The notes under the pieces are model-generated. The model saw only the letters and a list, made by a program, of their open reading frames with translations. It was not told where the DNA came from and searched no databases. From Mucilaginibacter oryzae (GTDB taxonomy: Bacteria > Bacteroidota > Bacteroidia > Sphingobacteriales > Sphingobacteriaceae), in assembly GCF_003148845.1 (NCBI RefSeq), contig NZ_QGHA01000016.1, positions 22,794-86,793 of the forward strand: a stretch of DNA of 64,000 nt. Reading direction: 5' to 3'. This document shows positions 27,128-34,474 of this stretch, in pieces. Numbering within the stretch: position 1 is the first letter of the stretch; each line of letters starts with the position of its first letter. The position numbers and the translations under genes were made by a program.

Positions 27128-27766
27128 ATGAGGGATATCACCACATCAAAAGAAAAACTGCTTAAAAAAATACGTAAAGCGCTTCTGGAGAAACGTGATA
27201 ACCCCTATCCCCAGCTGGAGGATCTGCCGCTTTATCCCCCTACAGATGAAATGCCCGAAGTGATCTTCGCCGAGCAGTTTACCAATGTTGCCGGACAGTT
27301 TGTTTTTTGCGAAGATGAACTGCAATTTATCGAAAACCTCATTAACCTGGCCGAAACGCGCCAGTGGCGTAAAATTTACTGCTGGGAGCCCAAACTACAG
27401 GAAATATTAAACCGGTTTGAATACCCTTTTTACACAACCGATAAGGATTTTGAACAGGCCGAAGTAGGCTTTACCCTTTGCGAGGCCCTGATTGCCCGTA
27501 ACGGCAGTGTTTTACTCTCAAACGGAAACATGGCAGGGCGCAGGTTAAGCATCTACCCCCCGGTGCATATCGTATTGGCCTACACATCGCAAATGGTGAT
27601 GGATTTGAAAGATGGTTTTAAGCTGATTAAAACCAGGTATGGCAGCAACCTGCCTTCTATGATCAGCAATGTTACCGGCCCCAGCCGTACCGCTGATATC
27701 GAAAAAACGCTGGTTTTAGGCGCACATGGCCCTAAAGAGCTTTTTGTGTTTATGCTGGATGGGTAA
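27128..27766 (+). CDS. lutC: LutC/YkgG-type LUD-domain protein
   Basis: From the ATG at 27128 this is a 212-residue LUD-domain protein: a helical N-terminus, then FCEDELQFIENL, VGFTLCEALIARNGSVLLSN, and the end GPSRTADIEKTLVLGAHGPKELFVFML, typical of LutC. LutABC oxidises L-lactate to pyruvate. It has no iron-sulfur motifs. The matching LutB lies about 28 kb away at 55880 and no LutA is visible, so the pathway genes are scattered. The function in lactate use is by family only. Confidence 0.8.
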   Translation: MRDITTSKEKLLKKIRKALLEKRDNPYPQLEDLPLYPPTDEMPEVIFAEQFTNVAGQFVFCEDELQFIENLINLAETRQWRKIYCWEPKLQEILNRFEYPFYTTDKDFEQAEVGFTLCEALIARNGSVLLSNGNMAGRRLSIYPPVHIVLAYTSQMVMDLKDGFKLIKTRYGSNLPSMISNVTGPSRTADIEKTLVLGAHGPKELFVFMLDG

Positions 27767-27843
27767 TAGTTTCTAACCCTTTAATTTATCTATGGGAGTT
27801 AGTTCGTATTAAACCGCTTAACCTTCGCCTCACAACATCTCTT

Positions 27844-28145
27844 TCAGTTTACATTCGTCCAATATTTTATTTCACTTTCCCTTTGATCGTTGTTTTCCCA
27901 TTTAATGGGGCGGATTCGACCTTTGGCAATTTCTATTCCTGTAATATCACCACCATCAAAGCAGCAGAAGCCGCTGTTACATAATGCGGTTGTGATCAGT
28001 TTTAACAGCTCATTATTGGCTGGCATGTTCTGGTTGATTTTAAGGAAATCCTGGAGCGGTATCCATATATCAGATGCAAACCATTTACTTAATCAGTTCT
28101 CATCGCTTTGTCACCTAACAAATCCAAAAGTGCTTGAAATTCCAC
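27844..28145 (-). pseudogene. Possible frameshifted remnant of a small gene
   Basis: On the minus strand a GTG at 28145 opens about 19 protein-like codons (VEFQALLDLLGDKAMRTD) ending in TAA at 28089-28091. The next frame carries on at the same place with KWFASDIWIPLQDFLKINQN and then 60 codons from the ATG at 28026 to a stop at 27844 (including CCFDGGDITGIEIAKG). A single one-base shift would join them into roughly 105 residues. No family is recognised. It could also be a real 60-residue gene. Confidence 0.35.
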
Positions 28146-28246
28146 TGTAGTTTGTAGAATATTTCAAAAAAATAATGTGAACTATCTATTCGTTAAATTA
28201 ATTATATAATTTCTATAGAAATAGTAGTATTTGTCAAATCTTTTTT

Positions 28247-28254
28247 TACATTTG
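28247..28254 (+). promoter_or_regulatory. -7 box of the sulfatase operon
   Basis: TACATTTG matches the Bacteroidota -7 consensus, 47 bases before the ATG of the polycysteine leader. It is the only good box in the gap and gives a transcript that starts near 28258. The -33 element is not clear. Confidence 0.55.
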
Positions 28255-28301
28255 TGCCAGTAAACAAAATCACTATCATTAAATAGTTAAAAGCAACCAC
28301 C

Positions 28302-28397
28302 ATGCAACCCGAACTTTTACTTATAAACGGCTTTGCTAAACATCAATTACCTGCTCCTGCTTTTACCCGCTGTTGTACCGCTTGTTGTTGCTGTTAA
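28302..28397 (+). CDS. Polycysteine leader peptide of the sulfatase operon
   Basis: A 31-codon frame from an ATG, beginning MQPELLLINGF and ending RCCTACCCC before TAA: six of the last eight residues are cysteine. It has no features of a functional secreted protein. It sits between the operon's only promoter candidate and its first structural genes, and its Cys codons form the 5' arm of a terminator-like hairpin. Amino-acid-rich leaders of this kind act as attenuators. Polycysteine leader ORFs are established in mycobacteria for sulfur genes, and I infer the same logic here. The coding assignment is from sequence only. Confidence 0.7.
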   Translation: MQPELLLINGFAKHQLPAPAFTRCCTACCCC

Positions 28398-28417
28398 TAC
28401 AGCACACAGGGGTTTTT
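28378..28417 (+). promoter_or_regulatory. Predicted attenuator hairpin overlapping the cysteine codons
   Basis: The core stem TGCTGT (28389-28394) / ACAGCA (28399-28404) has a TAAT loop. Pairing continues outward with single-base bulges between CTTGTTG (28381-28387) and CACAGG (28405-28410), and CC (28378-28379) with GG (28411-28412), followed by TTTTT at 28413-28417. A ribosome stalled on the Cys codons would occupy the 5' arm and prevent it folding; free passage and release would let it form. The stem is imperfect, so its strength needs folding calculations. Confidence 0.5.
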
Positions 28418-28424
28418 CTCTCTT

Positions 28425-28444
28425 ATCTGCCATTACAGGCAGAT
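28425..28444 (+). promoter_or_regulatory. Second hairpin in the sulfatase leader
   Basis: ATCTGCC (28425-28431) and GGCAGAT (28438-28444) form a perfect seven-base stem with loop ATTACA. No T tract follows. It may be an alternative fold partner or an RNA-processing signal. A GTG at 28470 opens the longest frame of the next gene but precedes a region with no protein character. Confidence 0.4.
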
Positions 28445-28535
28445 TCTCTGATCAAATTTTAATTAACAGGTGCTTATACCGGTAATGCGGACCGCTATAG
28501 GGTGCCTATGCTATAATCACTTAATCAGATTTATC

Positions 28536-28709
28536 ATGACCCTTAACGACGTTTCCCTTATCGGGAAGAAGGTATTGGTGGGCATTATTGTAACCATCGT
28601 TCCTTTCATTATCATTTTCGGAGGCCTGTGGCTTGGTCGCAAATTGCTTGAAAGAGCGCCAAAGGCTAAAACCTCGCAAATTGTTCAACCTCAAAATAGT
28701 AACCCCTAA
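28536..28709 (+). CDS. Tiny membrane protein of the sulfatase operon
   Basis: A 57-residue protein from the ATG at 28536: a short polar start (MTLNDVSLIGKK), one strongly hydrophobic helix (about residues 13-33, VLVGIIVTIVPFIIIFGGLWLG), then a basic, Gln/Pro-rich tail. No family is recognised. Its TAA overlaps the next ATG by one base (TAATG), which implies translational coupling. Its place as first gene of the operon suggests a membrane role connected with the following hydroxylase. Confidence 0.65.
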   Translation: MTLNDVSLIGKKVLVGIIVTIVPFIIIFGGLWLGRKLLERAPKAKTSQIVQPQNSNP

Positions 28710-28900
28710 TGAAATTGGAACAATCAACCCAAATACAGATAGCTAAAAACGCGGCCCTCAGCCTGTTGCTGTATGCGTTGCCTATCGTGCTCATGTTCGG
28801 CACTTTCGCCATCACCGGGCAGCGACCATGGGAAAAGAAACAGCATAAACAGGAAACCTCAGTAAAAACTAAAACTTCAAACCATCAAGACAATGATTGA
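28709..28900 (+). CDS. Second tiny membrane protein of the sulfatase operon
   Basis: A 63-residue protein with an N-terminal polar segment, one hydrophobic helix (about residues 14-36, containing SLLLYALPIVLMFGTFAITG) and a very basic C-terminal tail (QRPWEKKQHKQETSVKTK). It is not similar by eye to its 57-residue neighbour beyond size and layout. Its end overlaps the start of the hydroxylase gene by eight bases, so the three are translationally linked. Function unknown. Confidence 0.65.
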   Translation: MKLEQSTQIQIAKNAALSLLLYALPIVLMFGTFAITGQRPWEKKQHKQETSVKTKTSNHQDND

Positions 28901-29858
28901 GCAGATAAAACAAGTAATAGCTAACCTCAACGGATATGGTTTTTCCGTTTTGGTACTGGTATTGGGCGTACTCGAATTCTCGTTCGGCCTGTACAAAAAA
29001 CGCTGGAATACCAATGAAAAATGGGTGGACATAGCCTGCTTTACCATCCCTAAACTGGTGGTAAAACCACTGGTTGCCTACTACAGCCTGTTGGTTTTAC
29101 CGGCCGTATTACCGGCCTTAAAAAACACTTTTGATTGGGTGCCATTTTTATGGGGATGTGCTATTATAGCCGTGGCCGATGATTTGACCCAATACTGGTA
29201 CCACCGCCTGCACCACCAGGTGCCATGGTTATGGCGTTTTCACCGTACGCACCACTCGGCATCGTATATGGGTATGGCCATGGCTAGCAGGCAGAATATC
29301 ATTTACACGCTGTTTTTTTCGCAAACCTATTTAACCGCGGCACTGGTTTACCTGGGTTTAGGCATTCCTGCCCTTGTAGTTAAAGGCATTAAGGGTACTA
29401 TCACCACGCTGGCGCATTCAAGCATCCCCTGGGATAAGCCTTTTTACCAGTATAAGGTTTTACACCCGCTGGCCTGGATCCTGGAGCGTACCATATCAAC
29501 CCCGGCTACCCACCATGCGCACCATGCGGCCACTACCGATGATGGCGTAGGTTACTATAAAGGCAATTTTGGTAATATGTTTTTTTGGTGGGATATCATT
29601 TTCGGTACGGCACATATTTCGCGCCAGTACCCTAAGGCTTACGGCATTTCGCACTACGAGGGCGACCAATGGTATGCCCAGCTGGCCTGGCCAATTTTTA
29701 AATCGAAAGTGGAGGGTAGTGAGTTGGCTGCTGATGGCCCCATGGTAAGGGATGATGTGCCTTTACAGCCCCACCAGTTATACCGTCTTGATCCGCTGGC
29801 CAAAGTTGAAGAGGAGCAGCCTGTTGAAGAGTTCCGGTTACAGCCTGTAAAAGCGTAA
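28893..29858 (+). CDS. Sterol desaturase / fatty acid hydroxylase superfamily membrane protein
   Basis: A 321-residue integral membrane protein with the histidine clusters of the membrane di-iron hydroxylase family: HRLHH, then FHRTHH about a dozen residues later, and HHAHH after the last membrane segments. Several hydrophobic helices surround them. Such enzymes use O2 to hydroxylate or desaturate lipids, sterols or alkylglycerols. The substrate here is unknown. Its tight coupling to a formylglycine-generating enzyme and sulfatases suggests action on a sulfated lipid or sterol, or on its desulfated product, but this is inference. Confidence 0.8.
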   Translation: MIEQIKQVIANLNGYGFSVLVLVLGVLEFSFGLYKKRWNTNEKWVDIACFTIPKLVVKPLVAYYSLLVLPAVLPALKNTFDWVPFLWGCAIIAVADDLTQYWYHRLHHQVPWLWRFHRTHHSASYMGMAMASRQNIIYTLFFSQTYLTAALVYLGLGIPALVVKGIKGTITTLAHSSIPWDKPFYQYKVLHPLAWILERTISTPATHHAHHAATTDDGVGYYKGNFGNMFFWWDIIFGTAHISRQYPKAYGISHYEGDQWYAQLAWPIFKSKVEGSELAADGPMVRDDVPLQPHQLYRLDPLAKVEEEQPVEEFRLQPVKA

Positions 29859-30997
29859 TGAAAAACAGGATCTCGATACTTTTTGGGGCGATACTTTTTG
29901 CTGCGTGCGGGCAGCAGGAAAGGCCGGTAACCATTGCGGCTTTAGCGCAGGTTCCCGGCAGTAAAAAGAAGGTTTGCTGCGAATCGAATTTGCCCGGCAG
30001 GTTTAAAGCGGCAGGGCTGAGCAGTGCGGCGCTCAGTCTGCCTGATACGGGCAGCGCCCATGCCAGCCATGCGGGGATGGTGTGGGTGCCCGCCGGAACC
30101 TTCAGAATGGGCGCTGATAATCAGCAGGCTGAGCCTGACGAATATCCCAAACATGATGTTACCGTTGATGGCTTCTGGATGGATAAAACCGAAGTAACCA
30201 ATGCCCAGTTCGCTAAGTTTATAAAGGCCACCGGCTATATAACCACAGCCGAGCGCAAGCCCGACTGGAACGAACTGAAAAAACAAATGCCCCCCGGCAC
30301 CGAAAAACCTGCCGATAGTTTGCTGGTACCGGCATCGCTGGTATTTGTACCGGCCGATCATCCGGTTAACCTGGATGATTACGCGCAGTGGTGGGCATGG
30401 AAAACAGGTGCCAACTGGAAACACCCGCATGGCCCGGGCAGTGATATTAAGGGTAAGGAAAACTACCCGGTTGTGCAGGTTTCATGGTACGATGCCGTAG
30501 CCTACAGCAAATGGGCAGGCAAACGCCTGCCTACCGAAGCAGAATGGGAGCGGGCAGCCAGGGGCGGACTGGAAGATAAGGTATATCCATGGGGCAACGA
30601 AAAAGTGAACGAAGGGCAGCCCAAGGCCAATACCTGGGAGGGGAGTTTTCCCTATAAAAATACCCAACGCGACAGGTATTATTATTTAGCCCCGGTAAGC
30701 TCATTCAAGCCCAACGGTTATGGTTTGTATGATATGGCCGGCAATGTTTGGGAGTGGTGTGCCGATCTGTACAACAATAACTATTACAAAACATTGGGTA
30801 CAAACGGCGTGAAAAACCCGAAAGGCGCTTCAAAATCAAATGATCCGGATGAGCCCTATGCCATAAAGCGGGTGGTACGCGGCGGATCATTTTTGTGTAA
30901 CGATGCCTACTGCTCGGGTTACCGGGTATCGCGCCGGATGAAAACCACTGAAGACAGCGGGATGGAGCATTTGGGTTTCCGATGTGTTAGTAACTAA
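29858..30997 (+). CDS. Formylglycine-generating enzyme, lipoprotein form
   Basis: The 379-residue protein has a lipoprotein signal (lipobox FAAC, Cys17) and a linker with a CC pair (KKVCCESNLPGRF). The SUMF1/FGE-sulfatase domain spans about residues 72-379 (MVWVPAGTFRMG, GFWMDKTEVTNAQF, QVSWYDAVAYSKWAGKRLP, GNVWEWCADLY). The active-site pair is Cys347 and Cys352 in RGGSFLCNDAYCSGYR, as in catalytically active aerobic FGEs. It should convert the cysteine of sulfatase CxPxR motifs to formylglycine. The signal implies maturation outside the cytoplasm. Its ATG overlaps the hydroxylase stop. Confidence 0.88.
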   Translation: MKNRISILFGAILFAACGQQERPVTIAALAQVPGSKKKVCCESNLPGRFKAAGLSSAALSLPDTGSAHASHAGMVWVPAGTFRMGADNQQAEPDEYPKHDVTVDGFWMDKTEVTNAQFAKFIKATGYITTAERKPDWNELKKQMPPGTEKPADSLLVPASLVFVPADHPVNLDDYAQWWAWKTGANWKHPHGPGSDIKGKENYPVVQVSWYDAVAYSKWAGKRLPTEAEWERAARGGLEDKVYPWGNEKVNEGQPKANTWEGSFPYKNTQRDRYYYLAPVSSFKPNGYGLYDMAGNVWEWCADLYNNNYYKTLGTNGVKNPKGASKSNDPDEPYAIKRVVRGGSFLCNDAYCSGYRVSRRMKTTEDSGMEHLGFRCVSN

Positions 30998-31093
30998 ATT
31001 AAATACCCCGAATTAAATAATTGAACAGCCCGCCTAATGCCGGGCACAAACAGAAAGGAACATGAAACGATAATATTTTACTACTGCAAATAA

Positions 31094-31163
31094 GGGAAAA
31101 GCAATGCTTTTCCCTCCGGATCAAAACAACGAAACAGGGATCGATTGGCGTTGAGCCTGTTTC
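31094..31163 (+). other. Two intercistronic hairpins before susC
   Basis: GGGAAAAGC-aat-GCTTTTCCC at 31094-31114 is a perfect nine-base stem. GAAACAGG (31131-31138) and CCTGTTTC (31156-31163) form a second, with a 17-base loop. Neither has a T tract. They could be RNA-processing or stability elements that set different levels for the upstream enzymes and the abundant SusC/SusD proteins. Confidence 0.5.
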
Positions 31164-31190
31164 ATGGTGTCATTTTAATTATTCAAATCT

Positions 31191-31364
31191 ATGCAAAATA
31201 TTGCAAAGGCGGGAAAAGGCTATGCGTTGCCTTTTGCCCGGCAGGCAGCACCCTTTACGCTGCAAATTATAGAGGATGCTTTTCATCCGCAGCAATTATA
31301 CAAGCTGTTTTACGCAGATAATCAACCGGCAGAGTTTTCACCCTTTAACAACCTGTCGACATGA
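31191..31364 (+). CDS. 57-residue protein translationally coupled to susC, unknown
   Basis: An ATG at 31191 opens 57 codons (MQNIAKAGKGYALPFARQ ... PFNNLST) whose TGA overlaps the susC ATG as ATGA at 31361-31364. There is no signal peptide or membrane helix, the composition is balanced, and no family is recognised. The ATGA overlap argues for a real coupled gene. It might set susC translation or act as a small regulator. Confidence 0.5.
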   Translation: MQNIAKAGKGYALPFARQAAPFTLQIIEDAFHPQQLYKLFYADNQPAEFSPFNNLST

Positions 31365-34300
31365 AAAAACTTTTATTCATACCATTTTTATTGCTGGTAG
31401 GCTTGCCCTTACTCACCATCGCGCAGCAAACCCAACCTACCATTAACTCGCATTTGGTTGGCCGTGTAATTGACAGCGCCACCCACGAACCATTGCCCGG
31501 CGCGGTAGTGAAAATTCAGGGTACTACTCACGTGGTATCAACGGATATTGAGGGGAAGTTCAGCTTTGTAACAGGGCAAAAGTTCCCTTATAAACTGATC
31601 ATCACTTTTACAGGCTACGAAAAAAAGGAATTTATTGCCGACGGCAGCCCGGTAGAGATTAAGCTGAAGGATGCACAAACCCAGCTAAACCAGGTAGTTG
31701 TTGTGGGTTACGGCTCGCAAAAACGTAAGGATATTACGGGTTCAGTAGCATCAGTTCCGGCATTGGCTTTAAAGCAACCCATCCCGTCGTTGGATAGGGC
31801 TTTGCAGGGCTCGGTATCGGGCATCCAGGTTACGCAGGCTACCGGGCAGCCGGGGGCCGGTGTAACCGTACAGGTACGTGGAGTAAACTCCATCAATGCC
31901 GTGGCCGAGCCTTTGTATGTTATCGACGGCTTTCCTACCTCAAACAGTAATTCATTAACAGACGCGGGCGTAACCAATGGCCCCAAGATCAATCCGCTGG
32001 CATCCATCAATACTTCAGATATTGAAAGTATCGAGGTGCTGAAAGATGCTTCGGCTACAGCTATTTACGGTACGCGTGGCGCCAATGGTGTAATCATAAT
32101 CACCACCAAAAAAGGCAAAGCGGGGGTATCATCTATCAATTATGATGGTAGCTTTGGCAGGCAGGAGGTGATCAAAACTTTATCGCTGCTCAACACTACC
32201 CAATGGGAGGCCTTGCGTAATGACGCTTTGGTAAACACCGGCAAAGCGGCGCAAACCGAAGCCCAGCTTAACCCTTATGGCGCCAATACCGACTGGCAGG
32301 CAGCCGCCTTCCGCAAGGCGTACTCACAAAATCATAGCCTTTCGATATTTTCAGGTACCGAGCGCACCAGGCTGGCATTTTCGGGCAATTACTTCAAGCA
32401 GGATGGCATTCTGCAGAACACCAACTTTGAACGTTATGCAGGCAGGGTGAATGTGGAGCATGATTATAACGATAAATTCAAGATCTCCTCATACATTACC
32501 GGCAGCCGTACAACCGCGCAGGTTGCGCCTCAGGGTGTTGTTCCTGCCATTTTGCTGATGACACCTACCACACCGGTTTATAATGCCGATGGTTCGTTCT
32601 TTGTGAAAAACGTTTTTGAAGGTACTTATGGTAACCCCATCAATACGCTGTATAACCAAACCAACCGCACCACCACCAGCCGTATCTTAGGTAATATCGC
32701 AGGCGATTATAAGATTACCGAAAACCTGACCGCGAGGGTGCTGGCTGGTGTGGATATCATCGATAATAAACAAAACCGCTACCTGCCTGCCACCGTGTAT
32801 GAAGGCGCCGGTTATTCGGGCCTGGGCGAGGTTGGTACGCTTAATTCTTTCAACTGGCTTAACGAAAACACGCTTACCTACAATAAAAAATTCGGCAGGC
32901 ATTCACTGAACGTGTTGGCGGGTTTTACCCAGCAGCAGTTTAAGGCCGAGGGCGCCATAACCGGTTCATCGGGCTTTGTGAGCGATTATGATACCTTTAA
33001 CAACCTCGGCTCGGGTAGTGTAACTTCGGTATCGGGCAGCGGTTTCGCCATCGCACCATCGTCCTCATCAAACGCGTGGGCATTGAAATCATACCTGGGC
33101 AGGGTGAACTATGGCTTTAACAGCAAATACCTGTTAACGCTTACCTTAAGGGCGGACGGCTCATCTAAATTTGCTCCCGGTCACCAGTGGGCATCGTTCC
33201 CTTCGGCGGCTGTTGCCTGGAATGCTTCGAGCGAAGATTTCCTGAAAAACGTAACGGCTATCAGCCAGCTTAAACTACGCTTTAGCGCGGGGCAAACGGG
33301 TAACAGCGATATCCCTGCTTATCAATCATATTCGCAGCTGGGTTATTATCGCTATAATTTCGGTAACTCCACCGTTGCAGGCTTCGCGCCCAACAGCCTG
33401 TACAACCCTAACTTAACCTGGGAGAAAACCAGCCAGTACGATTTTGGCTTTGATCTTGGTTTATTTAAAGACAGGATCAGCGTAACGGCCGATATCTACT
33501 ATAAAAAAACAACCAACCTGCTGCTTTACCTGCCCCTGCCGGCAACCAGCGGTTTAACTATTATTACCAATACAGCCGTCACCAATCCGCAGCAATATGA
33601 AAACGTAGGTTCGGTACAGAACAAAGGTTTCGAGATCGGTATCAACTCGCATAACCTTACCGGTGGTTTTGCTTGGAATACCAATGTGGTATTTGCGCTT
33701 AACCGCAACAAGGTTTTGAGTTTGGGCGGTAACGGCGTAAACCAGTTTATCCCCGATTCGTCGCTACCATCTATTATTAAAGTAGGCGAACCTATCGGTT
33801 CATTTATCGGCTACAAAACCAATGGGCTGATCCAGGCCGGCGGTCCGGTGCTTACCCCGGCAGCCAACACACAACCGGGCGGACAAAACTATGTGGATAT
33901 TAACGGCGATGGTAAAATTACCCAGGCCGCAGACAGGGTGATCCTTGGTAACGCTCAACCTAAATTTACAGGGGGTATCACCAACACCTTTTCATATAAA
34001 GGTATTGACCTGAGCGTATTTGTACAGGGATCGTATGGTAACAAGATCTATAACCAGCAGCGTAACGTGCTGGAGCTGGGTACCGGCTATACCAATGCCA
34101 CCACCACTTTGCTTAACCGCTGGACACCAACCAACACCAATACCGATGTGCACAGCGCCTACCAGGACCCGGCGCCAACCATATCCGACAGGTTTGTGGA
34201 GAACGGCTCATACCTGCGCCTCAAAAGCCTCAGTTTAGGCTACACTTTCCCGCAGTCGGTATTGTCAAAATCGCCTATCAAAAAGATCAGGATTTATGCC

Positions 34301-34450
34301 AACGCTCAAAACCTGGCTACCTGGACCAAGTACACCGGCTACGATCCGGAGGTGAGCAGCAACGAGCAATCGGCCATTACCTCGGGAGTTGATAACGGGG
34401 CGTATCCAAACAACAAATCATTTATTGTGGGTATAGGTATCACCCTGTAA
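31361..34450 (+). CDS. SusC/RagA-family TonB-linked outer membrane transporter
   Basis: This 1029-residue protein has a signal peptide (ending TIAQ) and a CarboxypepD_reg domain (about 33-110; LVGRVIDSATHEPLPGAVV). The TonB-box-like QVVVVGYGSQKRKDITGSV follows, then a plug domain (IESIEVLKDASATAIYGTRGANGVIII) and a 22-strand barrel to the C-terminus. SusC proteins import ligands captured by their SusD partner. Embedded among sulfatases, this pair probably takes up a sulfated glycan, lipid or other sulfate ester. It starts within the stop of the 57-codon gene. Confidence 0.95.
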   Translation: MKKLLFIPFLLLVGLPLLTIAQQTQPTINSHLVGRVIDSATHEPLPGAVVKIQGTTHVVSTDIEGKFSFVTGQKFPYKLIITFTGYEKKEFIADGSPVEIKLKDAQTQLNQVVVVGYGSQKRKDITGSVASVPALALKQPIPSLDRALQGSVSGIQVTQATGQPGAGVTVQVRGVNSINAVAEPLYVIDGFPTSNSNSLTDAGVTNGPKINPLASINTSDIESIEVLKDASATAIYGTRGANGVIIITTKKGKAGVSSINYDGSFGRQEVIKTLSLLNTTQWEALRNDALVNTGKAAQTEAQLNPYGANTDWQAAAFRKAYSQNHSLSIFSGTERTRLAFSGNYFKQDGILQNTNFERYAGRVNVEHDYNDKFKISSYITGSRTTAQVAPQGVVPAILLMTPTTPVYNADGSFFVKNVFEGTYGNPINTLYNQTNRTTTSRILGNIAGDYKITENLTARVLAGVDIIDNKQNRYLPATVYEGAGYSGLGEVGTLNSFNWLNENTLTYNKKFGRHSLNVLAGFTQQQFKAEGAITGSSGFVSDYDTFNNLGSGSVTSVSGSGFAIAPSSSSNAWALKSYLGRVNYGFNSKYLLTLTLRADGSSKFAPGHQWASFPSAAVAWNASSEDFLKNVTAISQLKLRFSAGQTGNSDIPAYQSYSQLGYYRYNFGNSTVAGFAPNSLYNPNLTWEKTSQYDFGFDLGLFKDRISVTADIYYKKTTNLLLYLPLPATSGLTIITNTAVTNPQQYENVGSVQNKGFEIGINSHNLTGGFAWNTNVVFALNRNKVLSLGGNGVNQFIPDSSLPSIIKVGEPIGSFIGYKTNGLIQAGGPVLTPAANTQPGGQNYVDINGDGKITQAADRVILGNAQPKFTGGITNTFSYKGIDLSVFVQGSYGNKIYNQQRNVLELGTGYTNATTTLLNRWTPTNTNTDVHSAYQDPAPTISDRFVENGSYLRLKSLSLGYTFPQSVLSKSPIKKIRIYANAQNLATWTKYTGYDPEVSSNEQSAITSGVDNGAYPNNKSFIVGIGITL

Positions 34451-34474
34451 CCAGTAACCTTTGATTTTTTTAAC

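Noticed and set aside
28470..28535. GTG-initiated N-terminal extension of the 57-residue membrane protein
   Set aside because: The added residues lie in the leader region after the attenuator and hide the natural polar N-terminus and helix; the ATG at 28536 is a better start.
28401..28535. A SAM or other sulfur-related riboswitch in the sulfatase leader
   Set aside because: The region lacks the conserved multi-helix core of known SAM riboswitches; the cysteine-rich leader ORF explains the structure more simply.
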